Under the pieces are notes generated by a model. It did no database searches. It saw nothing but the letters and a program-made list of their open reading frames with translations, and was not told the origin of the DNA. The position numbers and the translations under genes are program-made. A stretch of 21,700 nucleotides of DNA, taken from NCBI GenBank assembly GCA_964597265.1, contig CAZQWJ010000019.1:1-21700 (forward strand), in the 5' to 3' direction. Position 1 is the first letter of the stretch. Every line of letters starts with the position of its first letter. This DNA comes from CAZQWJ01 sp964597265. Its GTDB lineage: Bacteria; Patescibacteriota; 4484-211; JAGQKX01. Shown here in pieces: positions 14,502-21,439 of this stretch.

Positions 14502-15101
14502 ATGATCTCAAATGAGAATAATGGATATACGCTCATTGAAATTTTGATAACGATTGCTATCCTGGGGATCATTACTGGGGTGACGATTACCACCTATCTG
14601 TCAGCATATCGCAGCTATGTTGCGAGTCAAATTCTTAACCAGCTGCAGGAAGATGGTGAACGCATCATGAAGCAGATAGAGCGATCAGCGCGTGCGAGTG
14701 TTAGTGCTCAAGTATTTGCTTCCGGTCGAGAGCTAAGGTTGGTACTGGATGCTGATAGCTTGGAGTACCAACAGAATGGTGGCTGTCGCAACATACGGTA
14801 TGTCGCGACTGCTCAGACTTCGAGCGCAAACGGTCGGTTTGAATTATCATTATCACCCAGTGCTACATGTACAAGCCCTGGTGGTTTGGTCGGAGGAGGA
14901 GTGCTCAATTCGACTGACACGAGAGGCGGTGTGAGTGTAGAGCAGGTTACTTTCTCAGTAGCAGATAATCCTGCCACCAATACGCAGACGATTACGGTTA
15001 GATTTACGCTCAGGCAGGGAGTCCAATCGACAACACGCAATACGTATGAAATTGCGTTACCAATGCAGTCGGTAATAAGTACACGACAATATGTACGATA
15101 A
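14502..15101 (+). CDS. Minor pseudopilin, PilW-like
   Basis: This 199-residue prepilin has leader MISNENNG, then YTLIEILITIAILGIITGVTI with Glu at +5. The segment QILNQLQEDGERIMKQIERSARAS after the helix is typical of PilW/GspJ-type subunits. Two cysteines (GGCRN and ATCTS) flank a region that may form a disulfide loop. I chose the ATG at 14502, which has AAAGAG a few bases upstream and gives an 8-residue leader; ATG 14475 and a TTG at 14451 are in-frame alternatives. It overlaps the PilX-like gene by 11 nt (15091-15101), so the two are probably translated together. Confidence 0.82.
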   Translation: MISNENNGYTLIEILITIAILGIITGVTITTYLSAYRSYVASQILNQLQEDGERIMKQIERSARASVSAQVFASGRELRLVLDADSLEYQQNGGCRNIRYVATAQTSSANGRFELSLSPSATCTSPGGLVGGGVLNSTDTRGGVSVEQVTFSVADNPATNTQTITVRFTLRQGVQSTTRNTYEIALPMQSVISTRQYVR

Positions 15102-16563
15102 CAATACAAATACTATATTTACTAAAATAAGATCGCGTTACAGACGTTTATTATCAGTAACAGCCAATCAGAATGGTCAGATCCTTTTGTTCACTATTTT
15201 GGTTTCTCTTGTGGCATTGACGGTCGCGATAGCCGCCACCCGTAGAACCACCGTAGATATCAGGCGAGTAGAAACCACCACCGAGGCGGATCGTGCATTC
15301 TCGGCTGCGGAGGCAGGTATTGAGGAGAAACTGTTTGAGATAAAAGATGGAACTCCTGTTCCTGGTAGTTGTACTACTTGCGGACTTGATTTTGGTACGA
15401 GTAATGTCAAAGAGATTGATGTATCTCCCGAAAACTCGCTAACCCTAAGTGAATTGGCCAGAGATACAAGTGTCAGTGTACATTTAGTGGAAGATATACA
15501 CAACCCCACCAGTGCATTTGATGGCCAACTTCAGGTAACATGGGACCGACAGAGAGCGCTTGTATTGACTTTAGTGTATAAAACTACTTCAGGCAGTTAC
15601 AGCGTGAATCGGCTGGCATGGAGATGTGGCCCTATTGTTGGTAATACTTTCCCCCAAGTTTCACCAACAATAGATAGTGGTGCTAAATGTGCTACTACTT
15701 TTAATATTGGTAGTCTTAGACCAAGTAGTACCGACATTCCTATCATGGTGCGTATCAGGGCTATGTATGGTAACACCTCACTTGCTATAAGCCCTGCCAC
15801 TGGAACGCTCCCTCGCCAAATAGTATCTATTACGTCAACTGGACAGGCTGGAGAGGCAGAGCGGACTGTCCAGGCGCGTCGCACCCATACCACGTTACCA
15901 GTGGTTTTTGATTTCGCTCTGTTTAACGCTTCTTCAAATAGAGTCATAACAGCCTCAACGACACCAGGTATTCGTTGGTTTGAAGTAATCGCTGGACAAG
16001 TGCACTCGAATTATAGTGGCACCAACGATTTCTCGATGACGATCCCTTCAGGACAATATTTCTGCAAAGGATTAGTCGGTTGTGTCATCTCAACGCAAGG
16101 CACCATCAATTTTCCTGCTGCGCTCACACATGCAGTTTCAAATAGGCGTTGGCGAGCACCCAATTATAGTGGCGGTATTGATATCAGCAGGTATAGCTAC
16201 AACAGTCTGTGGAGTCGTGTGCAAAGCGACGTCAATGCCGCAGGTGCTACGTTTGCGAGTGTCTCGGGGACGTTAAGTAGCGGCGGGATAGTACGGGTGA
16301 GCCCTACATCGGGAAATGAGATAGTGCTGGACGAAAACGCATGGAATTTGTTTGGTTCCAATGCGGTTGTGGTGTTTGTCGGTGGCGAAGGTACTGGCAG
16401 TCCGATTGATCTTATTGTGGATGCCAATACTCCCCCCTACAACTTTGTCGGAAAGAATGTTATGTTTATTGTAAGCGGCGCTGTCGAGATCCGTAGCTCG
16501 GTATATACCTTTGAAGCAGCTGTCATTGCTAACGGCAAGATAAAGGTTAGCAGCAATCCCTAA
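15091..16563 (+). CDS. PilX-like pilus assembly protein
   Basis: This 490-residue protein has a long basic leader (1-29) and a hydrophobic helix after NG/QILLFTILVSLVALTVAI, lacking the +5 Glu as PilX proteins do, then the PilX_N hallmark ETTTEADRAFSAAEAGIEEKL (about 61-81). The long remainder is beta-rich with few cysteines and ends at VEIRSSVYTFEAAVIANGKIKVS. In the CPR proteins of this kind that I recall, this closing segment is followed by a further module of about 50 residues; here that module is missing but a match ends the gene at 17159-19081. It overlaps the PilW-like gene by 11 nt and is followed 15 nt later by an unknown membrane protein gene. Confidence 0.8.
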   Translation: MYDNNTNTIFTKIRSRYRRLLSVTANQNGQILLFTILVSLVALTVAIAATRRTTVDIRRVETTTEADRAFSAAEAGIEEKLFEIKDGTPVPGSCTTCGLDFGTSNVKEIDVSPENSLTLSELARDTSVSVHLVEDIHNPTSAFDGQLQVTWDRQRALVLTLVYKTTSGSYSVNRLAWRCGPIVGNTFPQVSPTIDSGAKCATTFNIGSLRPSSTDIPIMVRIRAMYGNTSLAISPATGTLPRQIVSITSTGQAGEAERTVQARRTHTTLPVVFDFALFNASSNRVITASTTPGIRWFEVIAGQVHSNYSGTNDFSMTIPSGQYFCKGLVGCVISTQGTINFPAALTHAVSNRRWRAPNYSGGIDISRYSYNSLWSRVQSDVNAAGATFASVSGTLSSGGIVRVSPTSGNEIVLDENAWNLFGSNAVVVFVGGEGTGSPIDLIVDANTPPYNFVGKNVMFIVSGAVEIRSSVYTFEAAVIANGKIKVSSNP

Positions 16564-16578
16564 ACTGCGCACTATATT

Positions 16579-17115
16579 ATGCAAGAAGACAAACCAACAA
16601 ACCAACAACCATTATCCCCAAAGCGCTCCACGTTAGTAAGAATAGTCGGTGTATTGGTTATGGTGGGTATAGTTGGCGTTGCAGCTATTGTTATTCAACA
16701 GAACACCAAGACACAAGAGCCGCCCTCCCCTACCCCATCTGTCCCCGATGCATGGCCAACCGATGTACCGTTTCCTACGGAGTTTGAACCGGCAGCCATA
16801 GATGAGTACTTATCTGAGGATTACTCAATTGTAACTGATATAGAGTTTACGGAAGAAAATCAAGAGCAGATTAGTTTCTGGATTACGTTGGCTGACGGCA
16901 GTCGGTCACTTATTGGTCCGGTCCCAACTACCACCACGATGCACTATATCACAGAAGAAGGGACCTACAGTGTCATGGAGTACGATTATCCCGTAAAGCA
17001 ATTTTTGGCATCCCCGCCGTTTTTATACAGTGTTGCTCCTGATGGAGCAGGTGTTTACTTTGTCATGGATTTGCAAGGACAGGAATATAGGATTTTTTTA
17101 GAAACGACTGAATGA
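16579..17115 (+). CDS. Unknown single-pass membrane protein of the pilin cluster
   Basis: I do not recognise this 178-residue protein. It has a short cytoplasmic N-terminus, one transmembrane helix at about 19-40 (TLVRIVGVLVMVGIVGVAAI), a Pro/Thr/Ser linker (EPPSPTPSV and on) and an extracytoplasmic domain of about 110 residues, acidic at first (AAIDEYLSEDYSIVTDIEFTEEN) and ending in beta-strand-like stretches. It sits 15 nt after the PilX-like gene with TATATT directly before the ATG, and 43 nt before the large secreted protein. Position suggests a pilus or cell-surface role, for example an anchor or partner of the tip protein; this is inference. The linker contains a CTCCCCTACCCCA copy (16725). 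Confidence 0.75.
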   Translation: MQEDKPTNQQPLSPKRSTLVRIVGVLVMVGIVGVAAIVIQQNTKTQEPPSPTPSVPDAWPTDVPFPTEFEPAAIDEYLSEDYSIVTDIEFTEENQEQISFWITLADGSRSLIGPVPTTTTMHYITEEGTYSVMEYDYPVKQFLASPPFLYSVAPDGAGVYFVMDLQGQEYRIFLETTE

Positions 17116-17127
17116 TAAAGAAAAATG

Positions 17128-17156
17128 TTGACGAGTTGACGAATTGATTTTTTAGT
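17128..17156 (+). promoter_or_regulatory. Candidate promoter of the large secreted protein
   Basis: TTGACG (17128-17133) and TTTAGT (17151-17156) are separated by 17 bp. A second TTGACG lies at 17136-17141. The predicted start falls at about 17163, just after the first ATG (17159) and before the in-frame ATG at 17168, which hints that the second ATG of a leaderless mRNA may be used. Confidence 0.4.
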
Positions 17157-17158
17157 CT

Positions 17159-19081
17159 ATGTCGAAAATGCGGATATATATTTTTATAATTATCTTTGGT
17201 ATAGCAGCTGCGTTTTTGTTTATTGCTGCTGAATCGGCTTATGCATGTGATAGCTGTGGAGGTAGGACAGTCGGTGCTGAGTGGTGTGAAGGAACAACTC
17301 GAAAGGGTTGTGTTGCCAATGACGGCACACGTTTTTGTACGTCCAACAACTCAGCTTGTAGTGGTTGTGACTGTACTGGGCCGTGTGTGCCTGATGGAGG
17401 TGGGTATCGATGCAGTGAACCAGATCCGACGTGTCCCTACATTGACCCTTCTGGCACTCCTAGGAATCAACATACTATAGATATAGGAACATGTGCCTCC
17501 CCTAGCACAGCCACGGTTAGTGGAAATGTGTCGTGTAACGCAGGTGGTAGTTATCTCACAGCTAACCTTCAGGATATACGAGTATTTACTATAGATAGCA
17601 CAGGTAGTGTTAGAGGCCAAAGTGTGACAAATGCTTCAGGTAACTTTACGATCAGCAATTTTGGATTGAGTGGTACTGCGCAGCACTACGCTGTTCGTTC
17701 TAGAGCTTCTGGAAATAGTCATGATCCGCTCTTCCAACAGGTGGGGGGTAATGGTTCTGGTTGTGCTCCTCCTCACGATAACTGTCTATTTAGCGTTATT
17801 GCAGGTCAAAATTGGCCAAATTTCAACTTTCGTTCGAACCCACCGCAGAACTTAGCAGTTGCATGTAACGCTGGTGCCAGTACGACCTATACATGGCAGC
17901 ATGTTGCCAATGCTCAAAGTTACATTTTACGTATAGACTATGATGAGCAACCTAACGTTTGGAATCCTCAGCCGATAGCAACTGGTGGAAGTCCTGGAGA
18001 TATGTGGCTTGGCTTAGCAGCTTCTTCGTATTGTAATCTTAGTACAAACATCTGTAGTTATGTTCATAATGCTTCCTCGCCAAAACCGTTTGTGCCAGGT
18101 ACATACTATGGTTTTTCTGTTCAAGCGCGAGGGTTTGGTGATATGGCTGCCTGTCGACGAGAGTATGGATCCAACCAGGGTGTCGGAGGGCACCAGTCAT
18201 ATACATGTGTGCCAACTTCCACTCCTACCCCCCCTCCACCACCAGCGCCAACGTGTAGCGTGACATTGACTCCGAATGGTCCTGTGAATGTAAATGCAGG
18301 AGGAAATACAACATTGACAGGGAGGGTAACCACAGCGGGTCCCGCAGGGGTGATAATTGACAGAATTAGATTCGTATCAGCGAATACATCGTTATTACCC
18401 TGCTCGCCTACGCAGGTATCGAGTCCTGGACTGAATGTAAATAGAAATACGGTATGTACGGCAAGTACTACAACGGTTGGAGTGACAACGGTACGAGCCT
18501 ATGCGGATGTGAGGATCGGCACCCAGACAGCTACTTGCGCCTCCAGCCAGGTAACAGTTAATGTGAACCCGACGTGTACTATTTCATTACCGTCTTCGCC
18601 ATGGACGTCACAGGTAGGTTATCCAGCTGAAACGGTTACCGCGACAGTAAATAAAACACCTATTACATCGGCGACTGCAGTAACGGTAACGTTTTCTGAA
18701 AATGACCCAAGCAATGCATTCTCCTGTACTCCGTTAACAGATTCAAGCCTACCATATCAAACGACATGTACACCACAAGGGGTGGGGAGTGGATCGTTGA
18801 CAGCATCGGCAACTGTATCGAATAACGGAAGGCCGGGAAGTTGTGGGCCGGTCTCCATGACAGTAAACATTTCACCTTTGCCAACTCCAACTCCAACCCC
18901 TTCCGTAGGGCCGATTCAGTTGAAGGGATCGTTTGTAGCTGGGGATGGATATGAGTTTACGCGGCAGGTCGCGGTAAGTGGAACTAATCCGCCGCTGACG
19001 TTTGAGTATGATCCCAAATATCTGGTAGACTTTGTGAATTTGATCGGAGAGGCACTCCTTGATTGGATTGAAGTGCGTTGA
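17159..19081 (+). CDS. Large Cys-rich secreted protein, candidate pilus-tip adhesin
   Basis: I do not recognise a named family for this 640-residue protein. It has a signal peptide (about 1-29, cleavage after AYA) and a Cys-rich N-terminal module with 11 cysteines between C30 and C92. Then come a carboxypeptidase-regulatory-like beta domain (about 118-182), an fibronectin III-like stretch (about 231-325), a Pro/Thr linker (TSTPTPPPPPAPT), two Ig-like repeats starting CSVTLTPN and CTISLPSS (about 365-570), a second linker (LPTPTPTPSVGP) and a final module of about 53 residues (LKGSFVAGDGYEF to LLDWIEVR). In the Pseudomonas cluster this position belongs to pilY1, but no von Willebrand domain or propeller is seen. 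A pilus-tip or surface adhesin role is inferred. Confidence 0.75.
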   Translation: MSKMRIYIFIIIFGIAAAFLFIAAESAYACDSCGGRTVGAEWCEGTTRKGCVANDGTRFCTSNNSACSGCDCTGPCVPDGGGYRCSEPDPTCPYIDPSGTPRNQHTIDIGTCASPSTATVSGNVSCNAGGSYLTANLQDIRVFTIDSTGSVRGQSVTNASGNFTISNFGLSGTAQHYAVRSRASGNSHDPLFQQVGGNGSGCAPPHDNCLFSVIAGQNWPNFNFRSNPPQNLAVACNAGASTTYTWQHVANAQSYILRIDYDEQPNVWNPQPIATGGSPGDMWLGLAASSYCNLSTNICSYVHNASSPKPFVPGTYYGFSVQARGFGDMAACRREYGSNQGVGGHQSYTCVPTSTPTPPPPPAPTCSVTLTPNGPVNVNAGGNTTLTGRVTTAGPAGVIIDRIRFVSANTSLLPCSPTQVSSPGLNVNRNTVCTASTTTVGVTTVRAYADVRIGTQTATCASSQVTVNVNPTCTISLPSSPWTSQVGYPAETVTATVNKTPITSATAVTVTFSENDPSNAFSCTPLTDSSLPYQTTCTPQGVGSGSLTASATVSNNGRPGSCGPVSMTVNISPLPTPTPTPSVGPIQLKGSFVAGDGYEFTRQVAVSGTNPPLTFEYDPKYLVDFVNLIGEALLDWIEVR

Positions 19082-19114
19082 CCCTGACTCCCTCATTTGG
19101 AGAATATCAAGTAT

Positions 19115-19432
19115 CATCACCCTGCAAATTGCGATAAACCTGAGGGCTTGTCATCCCTGCGCCTGTCTGCGCAGGCAGGAAAGCAGGGATCCAGAAAGTA
19201 TCAAGACCCATACCTCTGTACTAGCTGGATCCCAGATCAAGTCTGGGATGACGCAACCTGTGCGACGCATCATCACCCTGCAAACTGCAATAAAGCTGAG
19301 GGCTTGTCATCCTGAACCCTGTATCAAGTACAGGGCAGGCTTGATTCAGGATCCAGAGAGAACCAAGACCCGTACACCTGTACTGCCTGGATCCCAAATT
19401 AAATTTGGGATGACAAAACCTGTGCGACGCAT
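19115..19432 (+). repeat. Two tandem copies of the complete composite repeat
   Basis: The two copies start with the same CATCACCCTGCAAA and end with the same ACCTGTGCGACGCAT, giving the unit edges directly. Hairpins lie at 19150-19194 and 19225-19252 in the first, and at 19306-19356 and 19387-19414 in the second. The hairpin stems differ between copies while pairing is kept (TGGGAT/ATCCCA pairs with varied inner bases), which means compensatory change. Confidence 0.85.
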
Positions 19433-19493
19433 CGTCATCCCAGCGAAAGCTGGGATCCAGATTGAATCAGGACTGGACCCCCCCTACTCTCTC

Positions 19494-19522
19494 TTGACAC
19501 GTTCCCTTCGGTATTTCATACT
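19494..19522 (+). promoter_or_regulatory. Promoter of pilN-pilO
   Basis: A perfect -35 TTGACA (19494-19499), a 17-bp spacer and a -10 CATACT (19517-19522, four of six) precede the pilN ATG; the predicted start is about 9 nt before the ATG. It begins only 34 bp after the last repeat hairpin. Confidence 0.6.
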
Positions 19523-19537
19523 GCTAATAGCGTTGCT

Positions 19538-20104
19538 ATGCCTAAGTTAATCAACCTCCTTCCAGATCCAATCCTAGATACTCAGAAAAAATTTGCTACG
19601 TTGTACCAAGGAACAGCAATTATCTTAATAGGGTTAATTATTTTTGCGTTGGTCAACTTGACAGTGCTGTTTTTCTCCATCCGCGCTGCTGGAGCATTGG
19701 AGGATGTGCAGGCACGATCTATGGCCTTAGAACAAGAAATTAACAACCTGCAACCGATCGAGTCGAAATTAGTGGTTTTTCGTGAAAAACTCGAAACGTA
19801 TCAGACCTTTGTGGGAGATCAAGTGCCTATTGATGACGTGGTGCGCCAATTAACTACAAATCCTGTGATTCAGCTGGTCAGCATCGAATACCAGGATAAT
19901 CAAACATTAGTCGCGTATTTTGACGCGCCGTCTGAGACAAGTGTTGTAGAGTTCTTAGGTCAATTCAATGAGGTAGAAGCCATGCGAAACTTTGAAGTGA
20001 CAGATATCGAATACTCCGGTGTGTCTCGCCAGTATGAAGTAAATATACGGCTCCTGCTACCGGAGGAAGAAGCGCCAGAAGTAGCAGAGGTACCCGAGGA
20101 ATAG
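19538..20104 (+). CDS. pilN: Type IV pilus inner-membrane protein PilN
   Basis: PilN joins PilM on the cytoplasmic side to PilO in the alignment complex of type IV pili. The 188-residue product begins MPKLINLLPDP, the family's cytoplasmic INLLP motif that PilM binds, then has one transmembrane helix (about 22-48), a coiled-coil stretch (about 52-92) and a small ferredoxin-like domain to about 175, ending in an acidic Glu/Pro tail. The intact INLLP implies a PilM partner, yet no pilM is next to it; the upstream neighbour is a repeat block. pilO follows after 6 nt. A TTGACA/CATACT promoter precedes it. Confidence 0.88.
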   Translation: MPKLINLLPDPILDTQKKFATLYQGTAIILIGLIIFALVNLTVLFFSIRAAGALEDVQARSMALEQEINNLQPIESKLVVFREKLETYQTFVGDQVPIDDVVRQLTTNPVIQLVSIEYQDNQTLVAYFDAPSETSVVEFLGQFNEVEAMRNFEVTDIEYSGVSRQYEVNIRLLLPEEEAPEVAEVPEE

Positions 20105-20110
20105 CATCAT

Positions 20111-20770
20111 ATGAAGACAGCCAAAAACTTTTCTGGATATATAACAGGGTTAGTTGTGGTCTTGGTAGTTGTTGTGGTTAGTATCTTATGGACTATTCCC
20201 GAACTACAGCGCTATCTTGCAATTAACCGGTCAATCGAACAGGAAGAACAGCGGATTGCGGACACGTTGGTGCCCAAACGTGACGTGTTGCTTGGGACAT
20301 CGGGCGCGGAGATTGATATGCTGGTGGATGATCTAAGAACTGCAGTACCTGAAAGTTCTCAGCCAGTATATCTTTTGGCGTTTCTTGAAGAACTTGGAAG
20401 CATGTCCGGAGTTGAGGTTATTGACCCGGTGTACGTGTTTGGTGATGTTGATGATACTGGGGTGGTGGTGCTATCAGCCAGCATTGTGGGTGGGTATGCA
20501 GAAACAGTTGGTTTCTTCGATAACTTGAGTAATGCGGCTCCTGTTTTTAGGATATTACAGTTTTCGTTTTATCGAGAATTTGATGACGAAGGAGGTCCTG
20601 CTAACACCTCTCAAATTATCGTTTCATCGCCGTTCAAGCCACTACCTGGTTCTCTTGGATCGATACATACCCCCGTTGCACAATTGGATGCCATGGAGCG
20701 ACAACGTGCTCAGGAGATTGCGCAACGAATACGTCCCGGCGACTCCACCACCCTCCTCCCGGATGACTAA
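20111..20770 (+). CDS. pilO: Type IV pilus inner-membrane protein PilO
   Basis: PilO pairs with PilN in the inner-membrane platform of type IV pili. The 219-residue product has a short cytoplasmic N-terminus, one Val-rich transmembrane helix (about 10-30), a coiled coil (about 33-75) and a C-terminal ferredoxin-like domain with the PilO-type segment VYLLAFLEELGSMSGVEVIDP, followed by GGYAETVGFFDNLSNAAPVFRI. GAGG lies 11 nt before the ATG, in the last codons of pilN, with 6 nt between the genes, so coupling is likely. The stop is followed after 4 nt by a REP palindrome, which may act as the 3' end structure of the mRNA. A signal for PilP is absent, which fits a cell without an outer membrane. 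Confidence 0.85.
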   Translation: MKTAKNFSGYITGLVVVLVVVVVSILWTIPELQRYLAINRSIEQEEQRIADTLVPKRDVLLGTSGAEIDMLVDDLRTAVPESSQPVYLLAFLEELGSMSGVEVIDPVYVFGDVDDTGVVVLSASIVGGYAETVGFFDNLSNAAPVFRILQFSFYREFDDEGGPANTSQIIVSSPFKPLPGSLGSIHTPVAQLDAMERQRAQEIAQRIRPGDSTTLLPDD

Positions 20771-20774
20771 GAGT

Positions 20775-20791
20775 CCGACTCCCGGAGTCGG
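20775..20791 (-). repeat. REP palindrome downstream of RAYT gene
   Basis: CCGACTCC-C-GGAGTCGG is a perfect 8-bp inverted repeat around one base, 4 nt after the pilO stop and 6 nt before the RAYT stop. The centre base marks its direction: it is inverted relative to the copies upstream of the RAYT gene. It sits between convergent genes and may shield both 3' ends; no T-run follows. Confidence 0.85.
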
Positions 20792-20797
20792 GCCTTG

Positions 20798-21439
20798 TCA
20801 TGACGGGCTATTTAGGGCCTCCAAATCAATAATATCCGATAGTCTTATATTTGCTTCAACAAATTGCTTATATTGCTTGTATCCGCCACTTATAGAAAAT
20901 AGTAATGTTGTATCAAGGAAATTAGCCTTCTGTACCGCAGGATAATGATAATATCGATAACTGCTCCATGGGTAGTTGAGAATATGTTGTTTGAATCTGT
21001 GGTGAAAATACCTTTCAGTGGCACCTCTTTTAATAAATCCGTTCTGCAATATATCTTTGGATAGTGGGTTAAGATGAATATAGCGTGAAACCTGCATGAA
21101 GGATGCCTCGTTCTCGACAAAATTTGCTTTGAACCTTCCCTGAAAAACATGCCCGACGTTATCATATTTGAGGTTGATATACCTGGCGTGGCTGTTGAGC
21201 AATGTGCCAAAGAAATCACTTAACAAACAATGTTCTGTTTGTTGTACCAAAAAGTGCAGGTGGTTTGGCATCAGACAGTAGGCGAAAATGCGGATAGGAT
21301 ACTCTACGTGGTACTCCCCTATTTTTTGGATGAGGCGATCGTAGTCTCTTGGTGCAAAGAAGATATGATTTTTGTTATTCCCTCTAGTAAAAACATGATA
21401 GAACTCTCCAGGGATGAGTGGTGTTTTGCGTGCTGCCAT
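20798..21439 (-). CDS. REP-associated tyrosine transposase (RAYT, Y1 family)
   Basis: This is a single-strand HUH transposase-like protein of the IS200/Y1 superfamily, 213 residues. The metal-binding HUH motif is H60-L-H62 in MPNHLHFLV, and the catalytic Tyr is probably Y120 in SRYIHLNP; GHVFQGRFKANFVE (97-110) is typical of RAYTs. RAYTs cut and move REP hairpins rather than their own gene. Matching palindromes flank this gene at 20775-20791, 21580-21596 and 21663-21675. Unlike its neighbours it has a strong Shine-Dalgarno, GAGGTGG, 7 nt before the ATG, which suggests it arrived from elsewhere. A plain IS200-like element is the alternative, but there is no second gene. One CTCCCCTA site lies in it (21314). 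Confidence 0.9.
   Translation of the reverse strand: MAARKTPLIPGEFYHVFTRGNNKNHIFFAPRDYDRLIQKIGEYHVEYPIRIFAYCLMPNHLHFLVQQTEHCLLSDFFGTLLNSHARYINLKYDNVGHVFQGRFKANFVENEASFMQVSRYIHLNPLSKDILQNGFIKRGATERYFHHRFKQHILNYPWSSYRYYHYPAVQKANFLDTTLLFSISGGYKQYKQFVEANIRLSDIIDLEALNSPS

Larger units (their letters stand above)
19082..19537. repeat. Repeat block between the pilin cluster and pilN
   Basis: This 456-nt gap holds no gene; the longest reading frame through it is translated repeat. It contains two tandem composite units, 19115-19270 (156 bp) and 19271-19432 (162 bp), and a third hairpin at 19434-19460 (GTCATCCCAGCGAAAGCTGGGATCCAG type). Each unit has a leader CATCACCCTGCAAA...GAGGGCTT, a GTCATCC...GGATCCAG hairpin, a spacer of about 30 bp with AAGACCC and CTGTACT, a CTGGATCCCA...TGGGATGAC hairpin and a tail ACCTGTGCGACGCAT. 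The end of the gap carries the pilN promoter. Confidence 0.88.

Noticed and set aside
17159..19081. PilY1 homologue
   Set aside because: Position fits, but I see no von Willebrand domain, propeller repeats or calcium loop, so only an analogue is proposed.
19115..19460. CRISPR array
   Set aside because: Units are 156-162 bp with internal facing hairpins, only two full copies, and no short regular repeat-spacer pattern or cas genes.
19059..19550. A 163-residue plus-strand reading frame and similar ones through repeat blocks
   Set aside because: It is a translation of the tandem palindromic repeats and gives the usual repeat peptides; no domain or start signal.
20775..20800. Intrinsic terminator after pilO
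   Set aside because: The stem is GC-rich but neither strand shows a T-run after it; the sequence matches the REP family instead.
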